A stretch of DNA of 64,000 nt from a bacterium (GTDB lineage: Bacteria; Electryoneota; RPQS01): assembly GCA_016702305.1 (NCBI GenBank), contig JADJEH010000017.1:248001-312000 (forward strand), given 5' to 3'. Positions 37,866 to 46,614 of this stretch are shown here, piece by piece. The translations under genes were made by a program, and so were the position numbers. Position 1 is the stretch's first letter. Each line of letters starts with the position of its first letter. Below the pieces are notes generated by a model that saw only the letters and a program-made list of their open reading frames with translations, was not told the DNA's origin and ran no database searches.

Positions 37866-37893
37866 GCAACAGCACAGGGGGCACGGCTGTTGC
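37866..37893. promoter_or_regulatory. Inverted repeat in the addB-motA divergent region
   Basis: GCAACAGC and GCTGTTGC pair perfectly over 8 bp with a 12-base spacer. A possible extended -10 (TGTGTAGAAT, 37926-37935) points to motA, without a good -35. Confidence 0.3.
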
Positions 37894-37957
37894 GAAGTGT
37901 GGAATCGGACGCATGTTAATTTACTGTGTAGAATCGAAGCCACTTCCTTAAGATGCT

Positions 37958-38821
37958 ATGGCAATAGTTGGAATCATCGTTGTGCTCGGCGGCGTGCTGG
38001 GCGGATTCATGATGGCAGGCGGCAGCCTTGGTGTGCTGTTCCAGCCATCTGAGTTCATTGTGATTGGCTGCGCCGCGATCGGCGGTCTGCTGATCTCGGT
38101 GCCGATCGCGACCTTAAAAAATCTCGTGGCGGACATTGTTGGTATCTTAAAGGGCAACATGGGCCCGTCGCGAGATACCTACATTCAAACGCTGCTGTTG
38201 CTCAACGAGCTGTTTCAAATGGCCCGCAAAGACGGTATCATCGCGCTCGAGTCGCACGTGAATGACCCGCACAAGAGCAAGATATTTCAAAAATACCCTA
38301 AAGTGTCTCACGATCACGGCGCAGTGTCGTACATCTGTGACACGATTAAGCTGTTTTTGGCCGGGTCCGTACCGCCGCACGAAATTGAGATGCTGATGGA
38401 TGCGGAAATCGACTCGCATCACGAAGAAGCGGGCATTACGGCGACGGTCATCACTAAGATTGCGGACGCGCTGCCCGGACTTGGTATCGTGGCCGCCGTG
38501 CTCGGTATCATTATTACAATGGGTCACATTGACGGCGATCCGGCGGTCGTGGGCGGTCACGTCGCCGCCGCGCTCGTCGGTACGTTCCTTGGCGTGCTGA
38601 TGGCCTACGGTTTCTTTTCGCCGATGGCCGCCAACCTCGAAGCGCGCAACCGCAATAACTCGCGTTTGCTGCACGTGATCAAAGCAGGCATCTGCGCCTT
38701 CGCCAAGGGCATGGCGCCGTCCGTGTCCGTGGAATTCGCGCGACGTTCGATCTTTCACTCCGACCGCCCGTCTTTTGAAGAGACTGAGAAGCTCCTCAAG
38801 GACGCCAAGAACGCCAAGTAA
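37958..38821 (+). CDS. motA: Flagellar motor stator MotA
   Basis: The 287-residue protein has four transmembrane segments: two near the start (IVGIIVVLGGVLGGFMMAG, FIVIGCAAIGGLLISVP) and two around residues 170-220 (LPGLGIVAAVLGIIITMGHI, VGTFLGVLMAYGFFSPM). The cytoplasmic loop carries LLLLNELFQMARKDGIIALE, the segment that contacts the rotor. With MotB it forms the proton- or sodium-driven stator at the inner membrane. It lies 12 bases before motB. No flagellar structural genes are in the window. Confidence 0.95.
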   Translation: MAIVGIIVVLGGVLGGFMMAGGSLGVLFQPSEFIVIGCAAIGGLLISVPIATLKNLVADIVGILKGNMGPSRDTYIQTLLLLNELFQMARKDGIIALESHVNDPHKSKIFQKYPKVSHDHGAVSYICDTIKLFLAGSVPPHEIEMLMDAEIDSHHEEAGITATVITKIADALPGLGIVAAVLGIIITMGHIDGDPAVVGGHVAAALVGTFLGVLMAYGFFSPMAANLEARNRNNSRLLHVIKAGICAFAKGMAPSVSVEFARRSIFHSDRPSFEETEKLLKDAKNAK

Positions 38822-38833
38822 CCGGCCGACAAG

Positions 38834-39730
38834 ATGGCTGAGCATAACAACGATCCACCTGTCATACGCATTGTCAAGAAGGGCCACGGCCATGCTCACC
38901 ACGGTGGTGCGTGGAAGGTAGCCTTCGCGGACTTTGTGACGGCAATGATGGCGCTCTTTATTGTGCTCTGGATTCTCGGTCAGTCGGAAGACGTGAAGCG
39001 CGGTATCGGCGGCTACTTCCGGGATCCGACCGGTAAAGCGCTGCTCGGCGCCGGTCCGGCTGACGCCTTGAGCAATGCGCAGAGCAAGTCCATCATCAAA
39101 CTGCCGACGTCGTTGCAGCGCTATGCCATGCCCGACCAGGCGCTGGAGAACGAAGCGCAGAACCTCAAAGAGGTCATTGAAGAGAACGAAGTGCTGAGCG
39201 GCATGCGCGATCAGATTACCATCGAAGTATCACACGAGGGCCTGCGCGTCGAGATCAATGAAGGCGAGAAAGCCCCGCTGTTTGAATCGGGCAGCTCAAA
39301 TCTCTCGCCGAAACTCATTGAAGCGTTGAAAGCGCTGGCCGCCGAGTATCAGAAGGTCTCCAACAAGCTGATCATCGAAGGCCATACCGACGCCGTGCCG
39401 TTCTCGAGTGACGGCATGTCCAACTGGGAACTCTCGACGCAGCGCGCCAACGAAGCCCGACGCGTGCTGGAAGGCGCGGGCTTGGCCGAAGATAAAGTGT
39501 TAATGGTGCGCGGTTTCGCCGACCGGCGCCCGCGCTTTGATGATCCGCTGGATTCACGTAACCGGCGCATTTCGATGCTGCTGGTCTCAGATCAAGGTAT
39601 GGATATCGCGTTGGGCAAGTTGAGTTTTTACGGCATCGAGGACAAAGAGACGCCGCCTGCGACGCCGGACGCACAGCCGCAGAAATTCCGCGTGTCGCTC
39701 TATGCCACCGACAAAGAGGGAGATGAGTAG
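38834..39730 (+). CDS. motB: Flagellar motor stator MotB
   Basis: The 298-residue protein has a short basic N-terminus, one transmembrane helix with the ion-binding Asp33 (FADFVTAMMALFIVLWIL), a plug region and an OmpA-like peptidoglycan-binding domain (residues about 150-260, with IIEGHTDAVPFS, NWELSTQRA and GFADRRPRFDDPLDSRNRRI). It anchors the stator to the cell wall. It is directly downstream of motA and its stop shares one base with the next start, a sign of coupling. Confidence 0.95.
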   Translation: MAEHNNDPPVIRIVKKGHGHAHHGGAWKVAFADFVTAMMALFIVLWILGQSEDVKRGIGGYFRDPTGKALLGAGPADALSNAQSKSIIKLPTSLQRYAMPDQALENEAQNLKEVIEENEVLSGMRDQITIEVSHEGLRVEINEGEKAPLFESGSSNLSPKLIEALKALAAEYQKVSNKLIIEGHTDAVPFSSDGMSNWELSTQRANEARRVLEGAGLAEDKVLMVRGFADRRPRFDDPLDSRNRRISMLLVSDQGMDIALGKLSFYGIEDKETPPATPDAQPQKFRVSLYATDKEGDE

Positions 39731-40875
39731 TGAGCTCGAACTTGCGCGTCAGAGCGCTCTATCTCCTGCATCCGGATGAACGCAGCGCGCCTGAAGTGGT
39801 GCATCTGGCGTGTGAAACGCGCTGCATACGCCGCGGTCACGATCCGGACTTGTCCGTCAAACAGTTTGATCCGGCGGTGATTGTCATCGGAGCGCCGCTC
39901 GACCACGAAGGCCATGTAGCGATTGATCGCGTGGCGACGTTAATGCTGCCCGTCGTGGGCTACGGCACCGGACCGAGTGATCGGCTGATGTGCGATGTGA
40001 CGGCGACGATTTCAATGCCGGATTTCCGTTCACTGCTGTCGCTCTTGGCCAGCCCGGCCGCGCTCTGCAATCTGCCGCCGGGCACCGGCGCCAACGGCAT
40101 GGGCACTTGGCTTAAGCATTCGGCCGATGACTTCGCGCAGATGATGGAACACCTGTTAGCGCTGCGCATGCCCGACTATCGCGACCGCGCGGAGCGGGTC
40201 GTGCAGGCATGTCTGTGGATTGCCTCGCATCTCGGAATGGGCGGCGAAGAGCTGAATACACTGCAGCTCGCGGCGCGCATGCGCGAAATAGGCAAGCTCG
40301 GCTTGCCCGACAAGATATTGTTCACGCCGCGCGATCAACGCTCGGAAAATGAACAGAGTATGTACGACCGCTATCCGATGCTCGGGGCGCGCGTGCTGCG
40401 GCAATTCCCGGTGTTTACGGCGGCAGCGAAGATCGTCGAGCATCATCTCGAGAACTTCGACGGATCGGGTGCAATGGGGCTGTTCTCGCATCAGATTCCG
40501 CTCGGCTCACGCATCCTGCGGGTTGCCGGAGCGTTCGGTATGATCACCGAAATGGGAATCAAGGGCCGCGATGAACTGGTACACATTCTGGGGCGCGGCC
40601 GCGGGATTCTCTATGACCCGATGATCGTCGGGCTGGTCGAGAATTACGCGACGCTGGCCACATCCACGATGCAGGTCGGTATTCCAACGCGGCGCGTCCG
40701 GATTTCAGACCTTCATGAAGGGATGATCCTGGCCGAGGATATCTGGAGCCGGACCGGCGTGAAGATCGTCGGCACCGGGACCCGGCTGAATGAGCATATC
40801 ATCCGCATTCTGATGACCCTGCCCCTTAATATGGCAATAGAATCGGTAGAAGTCCAGCGCGATTCGATGTACTGA
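39730..40875 (+). CDS. Degenerate HD-GYP-domain protein
   Basis: The 381-residue protein has an N-terminal part (residues 1-120) with a receiver-like pattern and a C-terminal HD-GYP-like domain. The HD dyad position reads Arg185-Glu186 in AARMREIGKLGLPDKIL, and the GYP position reads GAM after HHLENFDGSG, though the following HH at residues 238-239 is kept. The metal centre is therefore unlikely to hydrolyse cyclic-di-GMP; binding or a structural role is more probable. The last 70 residues are a separate segment (VRISDLHEGMILAEDIWS). GTG 39730 overlaps the motB stop, so it may tune motor function. Confidence 0.8.
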   Translation: MSSNLRVRALYLLHPDERSAPEVVHLACETRCIRRGHDPDLSVKQFDPAVIVIGAPLDHEGHVAIDRVATLMLPVVGYGTGPSDRLMCDVTATISMPDFRSLLSLLASPAALCNLPPGTGANGMGTWLKHSADDFAQMMEHLLALRMPDYRDRAERVVQACLWIASHLGMGGEELNTLQLAARMREIGKLGLPDKILFTPRDQRSENEQSMYDRYPMLGARVLRQFPVFTAAAKIVEHHLENFDGSGAMGLFSHQIPLGSRILRVAGAFGMITEMGIKGRDELVHILGRGRGILYDPMIVGLVENYATLATSTMQVGIPTRRVRISDLHEGMILAEDIWSRTGVKIVGTGTRLNEHIIRILMTLPLNMAIESVEVQRDSMY

Positions 40876-40876
40876 C

Positions 40877-41173
40877 ATGGACTCTTTCCAACTCTGGTGG
40901 CTGCTGGTCGTCTTGCCGATTCTGAATATCTTCGGAGCGTTGCGGGACGCGTGGACTGCGCTGCTGCATGCACAGGACGACGAAGAGCGGCGTGAGATCA
41001 TCGGCAGCGCGGGCGCCCGAGCCTTTGTCAATACGATTCTGGCCATCCTGATTGCCGCCGCTCCCTGGCCATACAAGCTGCTGGGCTTTGTCCCGGCGCT
41101 GTTTCCCATCGTCGCGCACATCCTGGCGGAGTATTTCCATATCTACGTTAGCGTCCGCTTCCGGCACCGATAG
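40877..41173 (+). CDS. Small membrane protein, 98 residues
   Basis: Starts one base after the HD-GYP-like stop. It has a first hydrophobic segment (LWWLLVVLPILNIFGAL), a charged turn (DDEERREI) and two further hydrophobic segments (FVNTILAILIAAAPWPYKLL, ALFPIVAHILAEYF). It is probably an integral inner-membrane protein with three helices. No family is recognised. Its place in the motAB cluster suggests a link to motility or signalling. A bidirectional terminator follows. Confidence 0.7.
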   Translation: MDSFQLWWLLVVLPILNIFGALRDAWTALLHAQDDEERREIIGSAGARAFVNTILAILIAAAPWPYKLLGFVPALFPIVAHILAEYFHIYVSVRFRHR

Positions 41174-41205
41174 CGCCGGAGATTGGCCAACAGCTAGAGA
41201 AACAG

Positions 41206-41236
41206 AAAGCCCCTCGGCGTGAGCCGAGGGGCTTTT
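41206..41236. terminator. Bidirectional terminator
   Basis: AAAGCCCCTCGGC and GCCGAGGGGCTTTT pair around GTGA, with T-runs on both strands. It lies between the converging motAB cluster and secreted gene. Confidence 0.9.
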
Positions 41237-41257
41237 GTATCGAAAGAGAGGCGGGAA

Positions 41258-42271
41258 CTACTTCATCAACACCATTTTGCGAGTGGCGCTGAATTCGCCG
41301 GCTTCAAGGCGATAGATGTACATGCCGCTGGTGAGGTTCGAACCGTCGAAGTTCACCGTGTGCGTACCTGCCGCCGTCTGGCCGCTCACGAGCGTGGCGA
41401 CTTCCTGGCCGACAAGGTTAAACACGCGGAGGGAAACGTTCGAAGCGACCGGCAGCGAGAAGCTGATGCTCGTTTCGGGGTTGAAGGGGTTCGGGAAGTT
41501 CTGCGCCAGGCCGAAATCTTCCACCGCACCCGCCGAACCCGGCGTGGCACTGGCCGTCGCGTACGTCGAGGTCTGACCGCTCAGGTCCACGCCCTGCAGC
41601 GTGTAGTGGTAGGTCTCGCCATTGCGCACGTCCGTGTCCACCCACGAGTAGGTGTGGCCGGTCGCGCTGTTCGTCGCATTGACCTGTTCCACCATGACGC
41701 CGTCGCGGACGACGTTAAACTGATCCATCTGCGATTCGCTGGCGGTCGTCCAGGCGACATTCACCGAGCCGTCGCCGGCCACGGCGGTGAAGCTCGACAG
41801 CTCCACGTCCAACTGATCGTCAAAGGTCAAGCAGAAGCAACCTTCACACAGGCTGAAGATTTCGATTTCCCAGTAGCCGTCGTGGTTCCAACGGTAGGCA
41901 ATTTCCATGCACTCGTTGTAACCAGCCCAGTCGCCTGCGTCCGGAAAGAAGACGCCGCCACCCAGCACGAAAACGCTCGGCGGGGTAACAGGGCTGCAAT
42001 TGGCGTCACAATTCGTGCTCATGGGGTTGCATCCGGCCGCTGTCAGAAGAACCGGAATACCGGCTTCATCGCGGTCTGCCCCAAGGAGCAGGAAGTTGAC
42101 GAAGCTCATCGGGCACACCTTGATGCAGGCCGACTGGCCCAGCAGAAGTTCAGTGTTCAACGTAAACGGGGCGCCGTTAAAAGTCGGGACACAAGGCTGG
42201 GCCTGCACCGCAGACGGCAGGGCCAGCGCCATCGCACCGACCAACAGCAGCATAGCAATTATTTTCTTCAT
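41258..42271 (-). CDS. Cysteine-rich secreted protein with type IX sorting tail (A)
   Basis: A 337-residue protein with a signal peptide (KKIIAMLLLVGAMALALPSAVQAQ). The N-terminal domain is cysteine-rich (CVPTFNG, CIKVCPMSF, NPMSTNCDANC, and CEGCFC just before the next domain). A fibronectin III-like segment follows (LSSFTAVAGDGSVNVAWTTASE), then a type A sorting domain: NFPNPFNPETSISF, VGQEVATLV and RKMVLMK. It shares layout and cysteine pattern with the next gene. It follows that gene by 61 bases, so both may use one promoter. Confidence 0.8.
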   Translation of the reverse strand: MKKIIAMLLLVGAMALALPSAVQAQPCVPTFNGAPFTLNTELLLGQSACIKVCPMSFVNFLLLGADRDEAGIPVLLTAAGCNPMSTNCDANCSPVTPPSVFVLGGGVFFPDAGDWAGYNECMEIAYRWNHDGYWEIEIFSLCEGCFCLTFDDQLDVELSSFTAVAGDGSVNVAWTTASESQMDQFNVVRDGVMVEQVNATNSATGHTYSWVDTDVRNGETYHYTLQGVDLSGQTSTYATASATPGSAGAVEDFGLAQNFPNPFNPETSISFSLPVASNVSLRVFNLVGQEVATLVSGQTAAGTHTVNFDGSNLTSGMYIYRLEAGEFSATRKMVLMK

Positions 42272-42332
42272 ACAGTCAATCTCCGTGGTTGGTTTGGTCT
42301 GATACTGAGGCGGATCTCAGAGTCGGGACTGC

Positions 42333-43664
42333 TTACTTGAGGTAAAGCAGCTTGTTGGACTGGCTCACTTCACCAGCCTTCAGGGTGTACAGGTAGACAC
42401 CCGTCGCGAGGCCTTCCGCCGACCAGTTCACGGTGTGCGTACCGGCGTTCATCGCGCCTTCCACAACCGTCGCCACTTCACGGCCCAGCATGTCATAAAC
42501 CTTCAGGCTCACGTCCGTCGCGGCCGGCAGGTTGAAGCTGAACGCCGTCTGGGCGTTGAACGGGTTCGGATAGTTCTGCGACAGCGAGAACTCGCTGGCG
42601 ACCAGACCACCCTGCGGCGTGGCTTCCGCCACCACCGACTGACCATCAATATTGTAAACGGAGATGTTGCCGTTCATGTCTTCGACGTGCAGCTTGTAGT
42701 AGTAGGTCGTGCCGTTCTGCACGTCTTCGTCCACAAAGCTGTACTGGGCGCCGGCGGCGCTGTTCTGCGCGTCCACAGAACCAATACCGAAGTAGCCGCC
42801 TTCACGCGTCAGGCTCTTGCTGATGCGGTATTCCTTCAGGTCGCTTTCGCTGGCCGCGGACCAATTCAGGCTAACCTGATTGTCGCCGGCAAGAGCGCTG
42901 AAGCCATTGATCTCGACGGGCAGAATGAAGTCAGAGCGCCAGATGCAAACGCAACCCGGGGCCTCACCGCAATAGGTCATCGTCAAGAACAGCAAGCAGT
43001 TCGGGAACACGCGAATCTGCCAGTTGAACAGCGACCAATCAACACCCGGGCAGTCCGGGTTGTTGCAATGCGAGCCCAGCGCGGGATCGCAACGGTTGGT
43101 CACGGTGACTTCCAACGAGCCCGGCGTGTAGCCCGGATCTTCACATTCGATCGGAATCAAATACGAACCGTGGCAGATCGTGGCACAGAATGCCGAGTTC
43201 ACCGGAATCGTCTGCGGCACGACCGGCGTGCAGTTGTCGTTCAGGTACTCAAGCGTCTGACCATTCAGGGTCTGCAGACCGTTCCAGTCCACGATATTCT
43301 GCGTGCCGAAGCTCTGCGACCAGTCGGCGCTGTAAAGCGACACGTTGGCCTGAACATTGACGGCTTCGCCAATCGGCAGGTTGCCGACATACAAATCCAA
43401 CTCACACCAGTGGCCATCCACATTTTCGGCCACGACGCCCGACACCAGCTCGCCATCTTCATAGCGCAGCGGGAGGCCGCATTCGGCCGGAAGGTGCACA
43501 AACTGAATAACAGCGCTGAAATTCTCGTTCGCTTCCAGCAGCAAGTGCATTTTCTGATTAGTCTCATCAAACGCAAGTGTCGCCGTCGTCAGGTCGAGCG
43601 CAAAGCTGCGGCCGCCCACGAGGGCCAACATCGCCAATGCCAAAACAAGTCTCATTTTCTTCAT
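42333..43664 (-). CDS. Cysteine-rich secreted protein with type IX sorting tail (B)
   Basis: A 443-residue protein with a signal peptide (KKMRLVLALAMLALVGGRSF), a beta-rich N-terminal domain, a cysteine-rich segment (FCATICHGSYLIP, CNNPDCPG, YCGEAPGCVC), a fibronectin III-like domain (INGFSALAGDNQVSLNWSAASE) and a sorting domain ending NYPNPFNAQTAFSF, GREVATVV, NKLLYLK. The pattern of AFCATIC resembles SACIKVC in the neighbouring gene, so the two are likely paralogues. A strong promoter lies upstream at 43751-43779. The cysteines may form disulfides outside the cell. Confidence 0.8.
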   Translation of the reverse strand: MKKMRLVLALAMLALVGGRSFALDLTTATLAFDETNQKMHLLLEANENFSAVIQFVHLPAECGLPLRYEDGELVSGVVAENVDGHWCELDLYVGNLPIGEAVNVQANVSLYSADWSQSFGTQNIVDWNGLQTLNGQTLEYLNDNCTPVVPQTIPVNSAFCATICHGSYLIPIECEDPGYTPGSLEVTVTNRCDPALGSHCNNPDCPGVDWSLFNWQIRVFPNCLLFLTMTYCGEAPGCVCIWRSDFILPVEINGFSALAGDNQVSLNWSAASESDLKEYRISKSLTREGGYFGIGSVDAQNSAAGAQYSFVDEDVQNGTTYYYKLHVEDMNGNISVYNIDGQSVVAEATPQGGLVASEFSLSQNYPNPFNAQTAFSFNLPAATDVSLKVYDMLGREVATVVEGAMNAGTHTVNWSAEGLATGVYLYTLKAGEVSQSNKLLYLK

Positions 43665-43964
43665 CCGATCACCTCTCTAATGGTCAAATGACTGCTCCGA
43701 AGGGCGTAGTCCACCCTCAGGGCCTTTTCCGTTTCCTTATAACTGTGGTAAATATACTTCCAGTCACCCAGCATGTCAAGAATTCTGAAGCGAAATGTAA
43801 TTTTCTGAGGTGTTTAGGTAAGCCTTGAACCTGCCACTTTTTTCTGCCGTTAATATATGAATGTATTGAATTAAACAGACCAAAATGGAGCATAATCGGA
43901 GTGATTATATCACATTCAACCACCGTTTGCGGGTCACGAGTGCTCTTTGTGCCTCTTCCAGCCT
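43665..43964. other. AT-rich intergenic region
   Basis: About 300 bases between tatD and the cysteine-rich pair. It carries the minus-strand promoter described separately and an AT-rich stretch around 43840-43880, unlike the GC-rich coding DNA around it. No gene or hairpin with T-run was seen. Confidence 0.5.
43751..43779 (-). promoter_or_regulatory. Sigma-70-like promoter for the cysteine-rich pair
   Basis: On the minus strand, TTGACA (43774-43779), a 17-base spacer, and TATATT (43751-43756) form a near-consensus promoter. The leader to the start codon at 43664 is about 80 bases. Confidence 0.7.
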
Positions 43965-44744
43965 CTATTTGCTTAGTGTAAGCCGCCGGTCGTTGAGGAA
44001 CAGTTTCTCGGCTGTCGCGGTCGTAATGCGGGCCACTTCGACAGGACTAACTTTATGTATTTCCGCGAGTTTTAGAGCAATCTCCCGAACATAGGCTGGC
44101 TCGCAACGCTTCCCGCGGTAAGGCATCGGGGCCATAAACGGTGCGTCAGTCTCGAGCATAACAAGGTCGAGCGGAATCTGCTGGGCCAGGGCAGGCAAAC
44201 TCGAGTTCTTGTAGGTCAAATTGCCCGTGAACGAGACGAGGAAGCCCTGGTCAAGCACTCGCCGAGCATAAGCGTAATCCTCTGAGAAACAGTGGAATAC
44301 CCCTTTGGAATTGCCGGCTGCTTCGATCATCTCAATCGTGCGCTGCCCGGCTGCACGGTGGTGGATGATTACCGGAAGGTCCACCCGCCGGGCCAACGCC
44401 AGCAGGCGCTCGAACAGCTTTTCCTGACTGGCGAGATTCGTCTCACCGCGGTAGATATCCAAGCCAATTTCGCCGACAGCCACGACCGCCGGGTCCCCGA
44501 CGGCCGCCTCCAACCAGTCCAAATCCGCTTCCGTTACCTGATCCGTCTCGCTCGGATGTACCCCAAGCGCGCAATAGACTTGACCGGGAAAACGACTGAC
44601 CAGATCAAGGCACTGCGAACCCGTCGCACGGTCCACGGCAATCGTAATGGCACGATCCACCCCAGCCGCACGCGCGCGCACCATCACCTCATCAAGATCA
44701 TCGGCAAACTGTTCGTAGTAAAGATGGCAGTGGGTATCAATCAT
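43965..44744 (-). CDS. tatD: TatD-family metal-dependent hydrolase
   Basis: The 259-residue protein has the TatD metal ligands: the N-terminal HCHL, Glu in VAVGEIGLDIY, histidines in VIIHHRAAG and FHCFSEDY, and the final aspartate in LETDAPFMAPMPYRG. Such enzymes are cytoplasmic 3'-5' exonucleases or related phosphoesterases. Length is normal. It lies 10 bases downstream of the VCBS-repeat gene but probably is independent in role. Confidence 0.9.
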   Translation of the reverse strand: MIDTHCHLYYEQFADDLDEVMVRARAAGVDRAITIAVDRATGSQCLDLVSRFPGQVYCALGVHPSETDQVTEADLDWLEAAVGDPAVVAVGEIGLDIYRGETNLASQEKLFERLLALARRVDLPVIIHHRAAGQRTIEMIEAAGNSKGVFHCFSEDYAYARRVLDQGFLVSFTGNLTYKNSSLPALAQQIPLDLVMLETDAPFMAPMPYRGKRCEPAYVREIALKLAEIHKVSPVEVARITTATAEKLFLNDRRLTLSK

Positions 44745-44754
44745 GGCTATTTGT

Positions 44755-46524
44755 TCATTTCAGGTAGACGAGCCGCACCGGCGCAAGCAAGGGCGTCTGG
44801 TTTGCGCCCACCAATTCTACAAAGTAGCTGCCGCTGGCGAGGTCGGTCGGTGCAAAGTCAACTCGGCCCGACAGCTCGCGCAGTTCTCTGCGCCAAACTT
44901 CGCGGCCAAGCAGATTGACAACGCGCAGCGTAGCCGACACGCCGCCGGGAAGTGAGTACGACAATTCGGTTGATCCGTTAAACGGGTTTGGATACGCCTT
45001 CAGCGCATACTCGCCGGGGAGCACGACATGGTCGGGAATGGCGGTTGCTTCACCCTCGACAACATCCATTGTGATGTTGGAGACGACATTCGTGAAATAC
45101 TCTGTGAGCCCCGACGGCCAGCGAATCTCGATGGAATCGGCAAATTCGGCGGCGCTCAAGCCGAAATGCTGAATCAAACTGTTATGGCCGTTGAAACTGT
45201 TCTGGGTGTTGACTTCGCGGGTTTGCCACATGGCCTGGCCGTTGATCGCCGCTTTCACCCGGACAATAGCGCCAATCGCCGCGCGATTCGCTGCCGTGCC
45301 GGTTAGCCGCAGTTTGAGCCAGTGATTCCCGTTGACCGTTTCATTGCGATAAAAGCCCTGCGCGGCGCCGTCGGCCGTGATAAACAGATCGAGATCGCCG
45401 TCGTCGTCATAATCGCCCGCCGCCGGACAGCGAAAACTCCCCGCCACCGTGAACACGGTCGCCACACTTTCAAAGGTGCCGTCGCCGTTGTTGCGGTAGT
45501 ACTTATTCGTGCCCGTCTCGTTGGCCACAACGCAGTCAAGATAGCCGTCATTGTCAAAATCGGCCCAGCAGTTGCCGAGCGATACCTGCCGATCCGTGAC
45601 GATTGTGCCCTCAGTTACACGAACATAGGTTCCGTCGTCGTTGCGATACAAGTCGTTGGCACGGCCATTGTTGAATCCGGCCGTGTAATTGGTAATGTAA
45701 CAGTCGAGATCGCCGTCATTCTCGATGTCAATCCAATTGATGTTCTGGCCGTCGCGCGTCTGATCCGTAAGCTCGACGCCCGTCCAACGCACCAGAGCCG
45801 CGTCGCCCGACTCGCGCAGAGTGTTGCGATAGAAGTAGTCAGGACTGGCGGCGCTGACCTCGCCGGTGCCGATGAAGAAATCCAAATCGCCGTCAAGGTC
45901 GTAGTCCGCAAAGCTGCCGACGGTGTAGGCGTCAAGGCCCGTCGCGACGTCGCCGGTCGTGACACGCGTAAACGTGTAGTCCGGCGGGCCGTCGTTATGA
46001 AACATCAAATTGGGAAGACTCGGATTCCCGAGAAAACCCGCCGGATGTGTGATGATCAAATCAACATTCCCGTCGCTGTCGAAATCACCCCACGCGCCCG
46101 ACCAGCCGCGATAGTCGTGGCCTGTCGCGCCGATGTCGCCACTGTCTACTTCGGTGAAGACCGCGTTGCCGTCGTTGCGAAAGAGCGCCGAGCGCGGCGA
46201 ACTGGCAAGATACAAGTCGAGATCGCCGTCGTTATCGTAGTCCGCCCACGAACCGCCGCTGCCAAGGCCGTTCTGCGGCGCGATGCCGATCAACGCATTA
46301 TCAAAGACGCCGTTGCCGTCGTTGCGATAGAGCAAATTGCGATTAACCCAAAGGTCCTCGTCTCCGTCATTGTCATAATCCACCCACGCACAGCCGCGAT
46401 AGCCGGTCTGGCCGGGTGTTACCGCCGCTTCATTCTGCGGATCGGTGACGCGAACAAAAGTCTGCGCATGCGCGGCGTGAACAAAGAGTACGAGCAGCAG
46501 TACGGTGCGAATCGAAGCAAGCAT
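44755..46524 (-). CDS. Secreted VCBS/FG-GAP repeat protein with ASPIC domain and sorting tail
   Basis: The 589-residue protein begins with a signal peptide (RTVLLLVLFVHAAHA). About seven calcium-binding-type repeats of the DYDNDGDLDLYL form span residues 30-400 and form a propeller. An ASPIC/UnbV domain follows (AIGAIVRVKAAINGQ, NSLIQHFGLSAAEFADSIEI). The end is a divergent sorting domain: AYPNPFNGSTELSYSL, LGREVWRREL and LVYLK. It should bind calcium and sit on the cell surface or be released. The catalytic role, if any, is unknown. Confidence 0.85.
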   Translation of the reverse strand: MLASIRTVLLLVLFVHAAHAQTFVRVTDPQNEAAVTPGQTGYRGCAWVDYDNDGDEDLWVNRNLLYRNDGNGVFDNALIGIAPQNGLGSGGSWADYDNDGDLDLYLASSPRSALFRNDGNAVFTEVDSGDIGATGHDYRGWSGAWGDFDSDGNVDLIITHPAGFLGNPSLPNLMFHNDGPPDYTFTRVTTGDVATGLDAYTVGSFADYDLDGDLDFFIGTGEVSAASPDYFYRNTLRESGDAALVRWTGVELTDQTRDGQNINWIDIENDGDLDCYITNYTAGFNNGRANDLYRNDDGTYVRVTEGTIVTDRQVSLGNCWADFDNDGYLDCVVANETGTNKYYRNNGDGTFESVATVFTVAGSFRCPAAGDYDDDGDLDLFITADGAAQGFYRNETVNGNHWLKLRLTGTAANRAAIGAIVRVKAAINGQAMWQTREVNTQNSFNGHNSLIQHFGLSAAEFADSIEIRWPSGLTEYFTNVVSNITMDVVEGEATAIPDHVVLPGEYALKAYPNPFNGSTELSYSLPGGVSATLRVVNLLGREVWRRELRELSGRVDFAPTDLASGSYFVELVGANQTPLLAPVRLVYLK

Positions 46525-46614
46525 GGTTCCCTCCAGGGCGTTGTTGTGCTTGCGAATCGGTCTTAGAGGGACCCACCTCTCAACCCCGACTCCGCCGATT
46601 CCGCGTGTGAATGA

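Noticed and set aside
45322..46566. A 414-residue plus-strand frame with repeated valine/isoleucine/alanine motifs opposite the VCBS gene
   Set aside because: The repeats are the reverse strand of the calcium-binding repeats; no start signal.
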